A stretch of DNA of 64,000 nt, taken from contig JBMNHZ010000012.1 in assembly GCA_050950645.1 (NCBI GenBank), positions 1-64,000 on the forward strand, given 5' to 3'. This stretch comes from BRH-c25 sp012519325. Lineage in GTDB: Bacteria > Bacillota > Clostridia > Lutisporales > Lutisporaceae. The position numbers and the translations under genes were made by a program. Below the pieces are notes generated by a model. The model had not been told where the DNA came from. It saw only the letters and a program-made list of their open reading frames with translations, and did no database searches. Below are positions 42,424-50,579 of this stretch, one piece after another (the stretch's first letter is position 1; every line of letters begins with the position of its first letter).

Positions 42424-45400
42424 GCTGGACTGATGAACAAGCCAGGGCAATTTCTGAGGGACACTGCAATTTACTGGTAGCTGCTGCTGCAGGAGCCGGT
42501 AAGACGGCGGTGCTGGTTGAAAGGATAGTAAAAAAGATTACAAACCCTGAGAACCCCGTGGATATTGACAGGCTGCTTGTTGTTACTTTTACCAATGCTG
42601 CTGCGGCTGAAATGAGGGAGAGGATAGGTACTGCCCTGAGCCGTATATTGGAGGAAGCAGAGAATGACGGAAACCTTGAGGTTAAGAAGAATCTCCGAAG
42701 GCAGCTTACTCTTTTGGGGAAAGCCAGTATTACCACTATTCATTCCTTCTGCCTTGATGTAATAAGAAATAATTTTCATGCAACAGATCTGGACCCGGCC
42801 TTCAGAATAGCAGATGATACGGAAGCACTGCTGTTAAGGCTGGAGGCGCTGGAGGAGCTTATAGAATCAAAATATGAGCCTGAGAACTGTACCGAAGACT
42901 TTTTAGGCTTGGTGGAATGTTACGGGGGGAGTAAAGACGACAGCAAGCTGATGGACCTGGTTCTGACCGTTTATGATTTTGTGCAAAGCCATCCATGGCC
43001 GGAAGTTTGGCTGAGGGAAGCGGTAGAGGCTTTCAATGGGGCTGAGGGTATGGACTTCGGAGATACAAAATGGGCGGGAGTTTTGATGAAGAGCATTTCA
43101 ATGGAGCTGTTGGGGCTTCAATGTATCCTGGAAGGTGCACTTCAAACGGCAGAGAGGGAAGAAGGGTTGTCTCCGTATATCGGTGTCCTTCGGGAGGACA
43201 TTTTGAGGATAAAGGCCATGGAGTCGGCCTGTGAAGGCCGGGGGAGCTGGGATGCCCTTTATAATGAGTTTGATAATCTTGAGTTTTCACGCATGCCCAG
43301 ATGCGGAAAGGAAGCAGATCCTGCCGCTCGTGAGGAGGTCAAGGGCATCAGAGATAATGTCAAGAGCAGCCTGAACCGGATCAAAAAGGATCTGATATGC
43401 GGAAGCTCAGGGGAGCTGGCCTCTGATTTAAGGCAGCTTTATCCTACTATGAAAAGCCTTGGAAGCCTCGTTCTGGAATTTGCCGAAAAGTACCGGGATA
43501 AGAAAAAGCAGAAAAATGTAATAGATTTTAATGATTTGGAGCATTACTGCCTGAAGGTGCTGACAAGCCGTGTCGAAGACAGGATGCTGCCTACTCAGGC
43601 AGCCCTTGATCTAAGGGAGCTTTTCCAGGAAATTTATATTGACGAATACCAGGACAGCAATCTGACTCAGGAAGTAATATTGAATATAGTTTCAAGGGGG
43701 GAGCAGGGAGAGCCCAATATATTCATGGTAGGTGACGTAAAACAGAGCATCTATCGATTCAGGCAGGCAAAACCCGAGCTTTTTATAAAAAAACTCAGAA
43801 CTTATTCCGAAGATTCACAGTCTAAGTATAGGAAGATATTGTTGAATAAAAATTTCAGAAGCAGGAAGGACATTATAAATGCAGTGAACCATATTTTCAG
43901 CCGGATTATGTCAGAAAGCCTGGGGGACATAGAATATACCGAGGATGAAAAGCTTTATGCGGGTGCGGCGTATGAGGAGCCGGAAACATCCGGAGCAGGC
44001 TTTGGAGGGCCCGTAGAGCTTCATATAATAGACAGCAGTGAAATTGAGACTGAAGAAACTGATGCCGTTCAGTGTGAAGCAAGAGTAGCGGCAAAAAGAA
44101 TAAAAGAGCTTGTATCGGATTCAGTCGGGTTTATGGTGGTTGACAAGGATACTAAAAAGTACAGGCCGGTACGATACAGGGACATAGTAATACTGATGAG
44201 AACGACAAAAAATTGGGCTGATGTGTTTGCTGAGGAATTGAGCCTTCAGGGTATACCTATATTTGCGGATGCAGGTACGGGGTATTTCAGGACTGTTGAA
44301 ATATCTACGATACTTTCGCTGCTGCAAATAATTGATAATCCTCTTCAGGATATTCCGCTGCTGGCGGTATTAAGGTCGCCTATCGGAGGATTTGATCCTG
44401 AGGAGCTTATAGATATCCGGCTTTTCGACAGAGAGACGGATTTCTTTGGGGCTATGGTCAAAGCCGCTGCATCAGATGGGGAGCTTGGGCGGAAAACAGC
44501 AGCCTTTATTGAAAGATTGGACAGATGGAGGGAAAAATCTCTTTATCTCTCAACAGATGAACTGATATGGTATTTGTATAATGATACGGGATATTACAGC
44601 TTTGCTGGGGCAATGCCCGGAGGGACAGCCCGACAAGCTAATCTCAGGATGCTTTTTGATAAGGCAAGGCAATACGAGGAGTCAAGCTTTAAAGGACTTT
44701 TCAATTTCATAAATTTTGTCAACAGGCTGAAAGAAAACCAGGGGGATATTGGAAGTGCAAAGGTTCTGGGAGAAAAGGACGATGTGGTAAGGATAATGAG
44801 TATTCATAAAAGCAAAGGCCTGGAATTTCCGATAGTATTTTTATGCGGTACAGGGAAGGGCTTTAACCTTACTGATGTGTCAAAGAGTATATTACTGCAC
44901 CATGATTTGGGGATAGGCCCTGATTTTATCGATCACAAAAGGAGAATATGGTATCCTACAATATTCAAGCAAGCCTTAAAATACAAGATAAAGCTGGAAA
45001 ACCTCTCGGAAGAAATGAGGATATTGTATGTGGCTTTTACCAGAGCGAAAGAGAAGCTTATAATAACAGGTACTGTAAAGGATATAGAAAAAAGCACCAG
45101 CCTATGGAGAGGCAGCAGTGTAAATTCACAAAAAGTGCCTGAGTTCGATATATTAAGGGGAAGGAGCTTTCTGGACTGGATTTGCATGGCTCTGATGAAA
45201 GATTACGATGGGAAGCCGCCGGAAAGGCTTGAAGGAATAGAAGGATGGGAAATAAGGCATTGGAATAAGAAAGAGGTATTGACGGGAACGAGCATTGAAG
45301 AAAATGATGAAGCTGCTCCTTCAGCCTCAGAATCAGAAGCTGCTGCAAATGATGAGATAATCAGCAGGCTGGAGTGGAAATATCCATATTCTGCTTATGA

Positions 45401-46052
45401 GAAGCTGCCGGTGAAGGTTACTGTCACGGAGCTGAAGAGGTATTTTAGTACGGAAGTGTCAGAGGAATTCAGGATTCAGTCTCCAAGCATAAGGAGGAGG
45501 CCGCGGTTCTTGGAAGAAACGTCAGGAATGACTGCTGCCGAAAAAGGTTCTCTTATGCATTTTGTTTTGCAGCATATGGATTTTGGAGGAGAAGTATCGG
45601 AGACCGGCATAAGAAGGCAGCTTGAAGCCATGATTGAGGCAGAGCTTTTGACGGAGGCTCAGGCTGATAATGTGAACATTCACGGGATAATCAAATTCAT
45701 GAATTCGGACCTGGGCAGAAGGATGAGAAAAGCCGGACGGCTTTACAGGGAAGTGCCGTTTACAATGGAAGTGGAATGCAGTGAGATATTCGGAAGTCCG
45801 GCAGACAGCGGCTGTGAAGATGAGACTGTCATACTGCAGGGAATTATAGACTGCTGGTTCGAGGAAGAGGGAAAGCTGGTGCTGGTTGATTACAAGACGG
45901 ATCATATTCCTGAAGGGGAGTTGGAAAGCATTAAGGAAAAATACAAGACTCAGATCGAGTATTATGCACGGGCTTTGAGGCAGATAACCGGGAAGGAAAT
46001 ATCGGCAAAATACATATATCTGTTTTGGAATGGAAAAGTATTGGAATACTAG
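42399..46052 (+). CDS. addA: ATP-dependent helicase/nuclease subunit A (AddA)
   Basis: A 1217-residue UvrD-type helicase plus nuclease. Walker A is AAAAGAGKTAVLVERI, Walker B IDEYQDSNLTQE, motif III-IV VGDVKQSIYRFRQAKPELF, motif VI VAFTRAKEKLIITG, and the nuclease LVDYKTDHIPEG. The ATG at 42420, overlapping the addB stop, gives the usual MSWTDEQ start and may be the true one; 42399 is the longest reading. Intact. Confidence 0.95.
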   Translation: MGVNGRQMSWTDEQARAISEGHCNLLVAAAAGAGKTAVLVERIVKKITNPENPVDIDRLLVVTFTNAAAAEMRERIGTALSRILEEAENDGNLEVKKNLRRQLTLLGKASITTIHSFCLDVIRNNFHATDLDPAFRIADDTEALLLRLEALEELIESKYEPENCTEDFLGLVECYGGSKDDSKLMDLVLTVYDFVQSHPWPEVWLREAVEAFNGAEGMDFGDTKWAGVLMKSISMELLGLQCILEGALQTAEREEGLSPYIGVLREDILRIKAMESACEGRGSWDALYNEFDNLEFSRMPRCGKEADPAAREEVKGIRDNVKSSLNRIKKDLICGSSGELASDLRQLYPTMKSLGSLVLEFAEKYRDKKKQKNVIDFNDLEHYCLKVLTSRVEDRMLPTQAALDLRELFQEIYIDEYQDSNLTQEVILNIVSRGEQGEPNIFMVGDVKQSIYRFRQAKPELFIKKLRTYSEDSQSKYRKILLNKNFRSRKDIINAVNHIFSRIMSESLGDIEYTEDEKLYAGAAYEEPETSGAGFGGPVELHIIDSSEIETEETDAVQCEARVAAKRIKELVSDSVGFMVVDKDTKKYRPVRYRDIVILMRTTKNWADVFAEELSLQGIPIFADAGTGYFRTVEISTILSLLQIIDNPLQDIPLLAVLRSPIGGFDPEELIDIRLFDRETDFFGAMVKAAASDGELGRKTAAFIERLDRWREKSLYLSTDELIWYLYNDTGYYSFAGAMPGGTARQANLRMLFDKARQYEESSFKGLFNFINFVNRLKENQGDIGSAKVLGEKDDVVRIMSIHKSKGLEFPIVFLCGTGKGFNLTDVSKSILLHHDLGIGPDFIDHKRRIWYPTIFKQALKYKIKLENLSEEMRILYVAFTRAKEKLIITGTVKDIEKSTSLWRGSSVNSQKVPEFDILRGRSFLDWICMALMKDYDGKPPERLEGIEGWEIRHWNKKEVLTGTSIEENDEAAPSASESEAAANDEIISRLEWKYPYSAYEKLPVKVTVTELKRYFSTEVSEEFRIQSPSIRRRPRFLEETSGMTAAEKGSLMHFVLQHMDFGGEVSETGIRRQLEAMIEAELLTEAQADNVNIHGIIKFMNSDLGRRMRKAGRLYREVPFTMEVECSEIFGSPADSGCEDETVILQGIIDCWFEEEGKLVLVDYKTDHIPEGELESIKEKYKTQIEYYARALRQITGKEISAKYIYLFWNGKVLEY

Positions 46053-46156
46053 CATATTGCCAGTTTATGCTTCTTAAACTGCATCGACCTATAAGCTATA
46101 ATTAGACTGGGACGCGTTTAAGGACGATTTGCCTGCGTTCTGCTCCGAGGTGTGCT

Positions 46157-46882
46157 ATGTTTTACAAATCTATAAATGAAAGAGTAGTGGATATAAAACT
46201 TAATAGAAATGAAAGAAATGCCTTAATAGAAGAGTACAAGCCTTTTATAGCTGCTACTGTTGAAAAGGCTACCGGCAGATATGTTTCTTACGGTCATGAT
46301 GAGGAGCTTAGTATAGGGCTCATGGCTTTTGACGAAGCTATAATCAACTATGACCAGGAAAAAGGAAACTTTTTAAGCTTTGCCCGGAATGTAATACGGA
46401 AAAGGCTGATTGATTATTACAGAAAGGAAAAGAAGCATCAGGCAGTTATATATATCAGTGAGTATACTACGGAAGAGGCTGACGGGGAAGAAGTATTCGA
46501 ATGCGTTGTAACGGCTTCCGAAGCCCAGGATAAATATTACCGTGAGGAGATAAATCAGCTCAGGAAGCAGGAGCTTGTGCAGCTGAAGGAAGAACTTCAA
46601 AACTGGGGACTTAGTTTTTCGGATGTGGCAAAAAGCTCCCCGAAACAAGGCGGCACAAAGAGTTCATATCTGGATATAGTTAAATATATAGTCGACAGGC
46701 CTGAGCTTGTGGCAAAAATAAAAGAAAAAAAATATCTTCCGATAGCGGATATTCAAGAAGGGCTAAAACTACCCCGAAAAACTATAGAACGCTCACGAAA
46801 TTATGTATTAGCAGCGATAATAATATTGACAGGAGATTATTATTGCATAAGGGAGTTCATAGACTGGGGGTGGAAAAAGTGA
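46157..46882 (+). CDS. sigI: RNA polymerase sigma factor SigI
   Basis: A 241-residue alternative sigma factor. The region 2-like segment (YVSYGHDEELSIGLMAFDEAIINYDQEKGNFLSFARNVIRKRLIDYYRKE) and the SigI-type C-terminal domain (LPIADIQEGLKLPRKTIERSRNYVLAAIIILTGDY) are clear. It is paired with rsgI, overlapping at GTGA. In related Clostridia such pairs answer extracellular polysaccharide or heat stress. Confidence 0.93.
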   Translation: MFYKSINERVVDIKLNRNERNALIEEYKPFIAATVEKATGRYVSYGHDEELSIGLMAFDEAIINYDQEKGNFLSFARNVIRKRLIDYYRKEKKHQAVIYISEYTTEEADGEEVFECVVTASEAQDKYYREEINQLRKQELVQLKEELQNWGLSFSDVAKSSPKQGGTKSSYLDIVKYIVDRPELVAKIKEKKYLPIADIQEGLKLPRKTIERSRNYVLAAIIILTGDYYCIREFIDWGWKK

Positions 46883-48168
46883 AGGCAATAATAGCTGAAA
46901 TAGATAAAAAACATATGATAGTAATAACCGATAAGGGAGACTTTATTAAAGTCAAGAGACGGATGTCGGCTGCAGTAGGAGATGAAATAGAGCTCAAGCA
47001 GAACAAGATATATCCGATAAGCAAGCGTCTGGCAGGATTGGCTGCCTGCTTCCTGGCATGCGTATTCCTGTCAACAGGAGTATATGCATACTACACCCCA
47101 TACAGCTATGTAAGCGTAGATATTAACCCCAGTTTGTCCCTGTCCCTGAACAGGTTTGAAAGGGTAATATCAGTGAACCCGCTGACAGAAGACGCTGTTG
47201 ATTTGATTAAAGATACAAAAAGCTTGAAGAATAGTGATATTGATACGGCGTTGTCCGAGATTATAAAGACTGCTTCCGAAAAGGGCTATATAGATGAAGA
47301 GCCGGAAGAAGAAATCGTTGTTGTTGTTTCCGCAAAGAATCCAAAGCAGGAGAAGAAGCTTGAAGAAGCGGTTGTAAAGGCTGCTGCCAAGGAGTTGTCC
47401 AAGATTGATAAACCCAACAAGATTACGGTTGAGAAGACTAATGTAGAGAATTATAAGACTGCTGTTTCCCAGAAAATTTCTCCGGGGAGAAAAGTGCTTG
47501 GAGACAACCTGAAAAAGATAATGCCGGAGATTAAGGATGAAGATTTGAAAGAAATGCCCGTTAAGGAAGTCGTAAAGCTTATAAATGAAAAGAGGAAGGC
47601 CGAAAAGGAAGCTGAAAAGGAGGCCGAAAAGGCAAAAAAAGCGGCTGAAAAGGCTGCTGAGAAGGCAGAAAAGGAAAAAGGCAAAGACAGAAGTAGAGAT
47701 AACGGCGATAGCGAAGAACGCAAACAAAATATCCGGGATAAAGACAAGAAGGACAGCAGGGAGCAGGAAATGACCGACAGGAATAAAAGAGATTCTCATA
47801 AAGACAGAAATGATGATAGGGAAAAAGTCGATGACAAGAAGGACGACAAGGAAGATAAGGACAAAGACAACAAAAACAGCAGAAATGATAAGAATAGCAA
47901 AAGTCAAAATAATAAAAGCAACAACAATAATGACCAAAAGAATGATAGAAATGACAAGAACAGCAAGAACGATAAGAACGATAAGAACGATAAGAACGAT
48001 AAGAACAATAAGAACGATAAGAACGATAAGAACGATAAGAACGACAAGAACGACAAGAACGATAAGAACGACAGAAACGACAAGAATAACATAAACAACA
48101 GGAGTAAAAATAATGACAATTCTCAATGGAAAGTTAATAATTACAGAAATGACGGCAGAGGCAGATAA
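46879..48168 (+). CDS. rsgI: Anti-sigma factor RsgI with Lys/Asn/Asp-repeat tail
   Basis: About 429 residues from the GTG at 46879 that overlaps the sigI stop (upstream TTG and GTG codons are less likely). The RsgI N-terminal domain (MKAIIAEIDKKHMIVITDKGDF, residues 1-48) binds SigI. A membrane helix spans about 52-72, then the conserved SVDINPSLSLSLNRFERV. The external part ends in a Lys/Glu/Ala coiled-coil-like stretch and a long hydrophilic tail of KND repeats, not a carbohydrate-binding module. The tail may interact with the wall or other polyanions. Confidence 0.93.
   Translation: MKAIIAEIDKKHMIVITDKGDFIKVKRRMSAAVGDEIELKQNKIYPISKRLAGLAACFLACVFLSTGVYAYYTPYSYVSVDINPSLSLSLNRFERVISVNPLTEDAVDLIKDTKSLKNSDIDTALSEIIKTASEKGYIDEEPEEEIVVVVSAKNPKQEKKLEEAVVKAAAKELSKIDKPNKITVEKTNVENYKTAVSQKISPGRKVLGDNLKKIMPEIKDEDLKEMPVKEVVKLINEKRKAEKEAEKEAEKAKKAAEKAAEKAEKEKGKDRSRDNGDSEERKQNIRDKDKKDSREQEMTDRNKRDSHKDRNDDREKVDDKKDDKEDKDKDNKNSRNDKNSKSQNNKSNNNNDQKNDRNDKNSKNDKNDKNDKNDKNNKNDKNDKNDKNDKNDKNDKNDRNDKNNINNRSKNNDNSQWKVNNYRNDGRGR
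47941..48085 (+). repeat. 9-bp tandem repeat in rsgI
   Basis: Around sixteen units of AACGATAAG and close variants encode repeated Asn-Asp-Lys. Unit loss or gain would change the tail length by three residues without breaking the frame. Confidence 0.9.
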
Positions 48169-48196
48169 ATAAAAGGGTGAAAGCCCTTTTATTTTT
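48167..48196 (+). terminator. Terminator after sigI-rsgI
   Basis: AAAAGGG pairs with CCCTTTT around a small loop, followed by ATTTTTT. A second weaker hairpin (GGAAGGGG...CCTCTTCC, about 48317-48341) with a T-rich tail lies before lepB. Confidence 0.85.
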
Positions 48197-48414
48197 TACC
48201 GTATAGGAAATTATATTTTCTATGTGAGACGTATTTTTAATTGCTTTATTGTAATCTGCCTGTTAATATTGTAAGATAAATTAGAGCAATTCTCCAGAAT
48301 TTGATTTGTATGATGGGAAGGGGTATTTTGCCTCTTCCTTTATTTTTGCCAATTATTTTGCTAATGAAAATTATACTCTAAGTATTAGATGACTGAAAGA
48401 AAGAGTGTATTACT

Positions 48415-48944
48415 TTGAAGTTTAAGGAAGAGACGAAAAAATAGATATACTCGTGGATAAAAACGATTGTTTTTGCAATAGTACTTGCGGTAATTTTCAG
48501 GACATACATATTCAGAACAGCTTATGCAATGAGCGTATCAATGGAGCCTACGCTGTATGAAGGGCAGATACTAATTGTATCAAGGATAAACTATTTGGTA
48601 GGAGAGCCTGAAAGAGGAGATATTGTAGTAATAGACAGCAAACAGGATAAGCTGGAGCATCACAATCTTATAAAGAGAATAGCGGGCTTACCGGGTGAAA
48701 CAATTGAGATTAAAGACAGCAGCGTGTACATAGATGGACAGTTGTTAGAGCCTGATTTTGCACAATCTCCCACACCTGGTTTTGGATTTGAAAGACAACC
48801 ATCCCTGAAGGCAAGTATATGGTAATGGGCGACAACAGGGGGAACAGCAGGGTTAAGTCAGTTGGGTTTATTGAGAAAGAATACCTTATGGGTAAGGCTG
48901 TATTCAGGTTATGGCCGCTGAAAGAAATGGGAAAACTGAAATAG
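48415..48944 (+). pseudogene. lepB: Signal peptidase I, broken by a stop and a frameshift
   Basis: Type I signal peptidase. The N-terminus (from TTG 48415) meets TAG after nine codons. The same frame then gives IYSWIKTIVFAIVLAVIFRTYIF (membrane anchor), AMSVSMEPTLYEG with the catalytic Ser, and KRIAGLPGETIEI with the catalytic Lys. Near 48793 the frame changes (one base missing or two extra) and MVMGDNRGNSRVKSVGFI follows, ending at 48944. Corrected length is about 176 residues. The usual Asp of the GDNRxxSxDSR box is not seen. Probably one of several paralogues. Confidence 0.85.
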
Positions 48945-48952
48945 GTTATACT

Positions 48953-48977
48953 GCCCGGCAATAAGCCGGGTTTTTCG
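48953..48977 (+). terminator. Terminator after lepB
   Basis: CCCGGC pairs with GCCGGG around AATAA, followed by TTTTTCG. Confidence 0.85.
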
Positions 48978-49016
48978 TTTGCATGCGACATAGAAGAAGA
49001 ATGGGACATAATGCGT

Positions 49017-49195
49017 TTGTGAAGAACTCCGACTGTAGGGGAAGTATGTTCTCCTCACCTTCCAAAGCCAACAAAATCACTGGCGCGGGTCCCATCTCTG
49101 TGGGTCCGTCTGGTTATTTTGCCTGGAGGTATTCCCGTTCCGAGGTCGGGTGGAAGGTTTCCTCGAAGATATCTTCCCCACGTCGGTATTTGCAT
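49017..49195 (+). ncRNA. Possible rod-shaped structured RNA (6S-like in shape)
   Basis: The closing stem CCGAC...GGGGAAG (about 49029-49044) pairs with CTTCCCC...GTCGG. Inside, ACCTTCC pairs with GGAAGGT, CAAAAT with ATTTTG, and GGGTCCCA with TGTGGGTCC at the tip, forming a rod of about 165 bases. CATAAT with TGCGAC 17 bases upstream could be a plus-strand promoter. The length and rod shape recall 6S RNA, but I cannot confirm the family or the strand. No good protein reading is seen. Confidence 0.4.
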
Positions 49196-49346
49196 TTCCT
49201 TTATATACAAGCCTATTGCTCTGTGAGTATGACTGCAAGCTAAATGTTGCATTATTCTGCTTTTATACAGTAGCTTTGATTCCCTATTTTACAATTATCT
49301 GATAGAATTAAATAAATGGTATTAATTAGATGAGAGGTGGGACACC

Positions 49347-50579
49347 ATGCGCATACTTCACACTTCAGACTGGCACTTAGGCAAGACTCTCGATAACATA
49401 AACAGGATAGAAGAACAAAAGCAGTTCATAGATGAGCTCTGCGAAATTGCAGAAAGTGAATCGGCAGACTTGGTGCTTGTGGCCGGGGATATTTTTGATA
49501 CATATAACCCATCTTCCGCTGCTGAGGAGCTGTTTTATGATGCAGTTGACAGGCTGAATGCCAAAGGCAGGCGGGCTGTTGTCGTAATAGCAGGAAACCA
49601 CGACAGCCCTGACAGGCTCTGCGCAGCCAGCCCTCTGGCATACAAAAACGGTATTGTCCTGTTGGGATATCCCGGAAGTGATGCCGGAATATTTAAGAAC
49701 AGCTCCATACTGCAGGCAGGCCCGGGATGGCTGGAGATAAAGCCCGGCAGTTCAGAGCACAGTGCAGTTATAATTGCACTGCCTTATCCTTCCGAGTCAA
49801 GGCTGGAACAGCTCATATCGGCAGATTCCAGTGAAGATAAGCTTCAGGAGGCCTATTCCGAAAAGATATGTGAGCTGCTGCATAATTTGAGCAAGAACTT
49901 CAGAGAGGATACCGTAAACCTCATAGTCAGCCATTTGTATCTCAGGGACGGAAGGACTTCGGACTCCGAAAGGCAGCTTGGAGGTGCTTTGGTCGTAGAC
50001 CCTTGCCGGCTTCCTGACAATGCGCATTTTATTGCCTTGGGGCATCTTCACAGGCCCCAGAGGGTAAAAAGCGCACCGTCACCGACATATTATTCCGGTT
50101 CGCCCCTTGCATACAGCTTTTCGGAGACAGACTACAGCAAGGTGGTATACATAGTGGATGCAGTACCCGGAAGAGAGTCTGAAATAAGGGAAGTATACCT
50201 GAAATCAGGAAAGCCTCTGAAGCAGTGGAAAGCCAGGAACGGAATAATGGAGGCACTGGGCTGGTGCGAGGAAGGAAAGGATTTGAATGCATGGATAGAC
50301 CTGGAGATATATACCGACAGGGCTCTTACCCTGGAGGAGCAGAAGCTGCTCAGGGAGCTTAACCCTGGGATTATTAACATAAGACCTGTAATAACCGATG
50401 AAAAGGAAAGCATAATAAGCTTTGAAAACAGGGAAGGGAAAAAGATAGAGGAGCTGTTCAAGGACTATTACAGATACAAAACCGGTATGGAAGCAGCCGA
50501 AGAAATGCTGGAAACCTTTCTTGAGGTTATAAACGAAATACAGCCGGGAGGTGAGGAAAATGAGGCCCAGGTATCTTGA
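49347..50579 (+). CDS. sbcD: Exonuclease subunit SbcD (Mre11-like)
   Basis: A 410-residue dimetal nuclease. Phosphoesterase motifs: HTSDWHLGKTL, VAGDIFDTYNP, IAGNHDSPDR, VSHLYLRDG and ALGHLHRPQ. With SbcC it cleaves hairpins and protein-blocked ends. The ATG follows GAGAGGTGGG. It overlaps the sbcC start. Confidence 0.95.
   Translation: MRILHTSDWHLGKTLDNINRIEEQKQFIDELCEIAESESADLVLVAGDIFDTYNPSSAAEELFYDAVDRLNAKGRRAVVVIAGNHDSPDRLCAASPLAYKNGIVLLGYPGSDAGIFKNSSILQAGPGWLEIKPGSSEHSAVIIALPYPSESRLEQLISADSSEDKLQEAYSEKICELLHNLSKNFREDTVNLIVSHLYLRDGRTSDSERQLGGALVVDPCRLPDNAHFIALGHLHRPQRVKSAPSPTYYSGSPLAYSFSETDYSKVVYIVDAVPGRESEIREVYLKSGKPLKQWKARNGIMEALGWCEEGKDLNAWIDLEIYTDRALTLEEQKLLRELNPGIINIRPVITDEKESIISFENREGKKIEELFKDYYRYKTGMEAAEEMLETFLEVINEIQPGGEENEAQVS

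Noticed and set aside
47941..48085. Short-period repeat as a possible minisatellite or regulatory array
   Set aside because: It lies within the intact rsgI frame and encodes Asn-Asp-Lys repeats.
47170..48126. Long open frame antisense to rsgI
   Set aside because: It is the mirror of the AT-biased charged repeat and gives a hydrophobic low-complexity sequence with no ribosome site.
49080..49180. T-box riboswitch before sbcD
   Set aside because: GGGTGGAAGG resembles part of a T-box, but the full conserved T-box sequence and a following terminator are absent, and sbcD is not an amino-acid gene.
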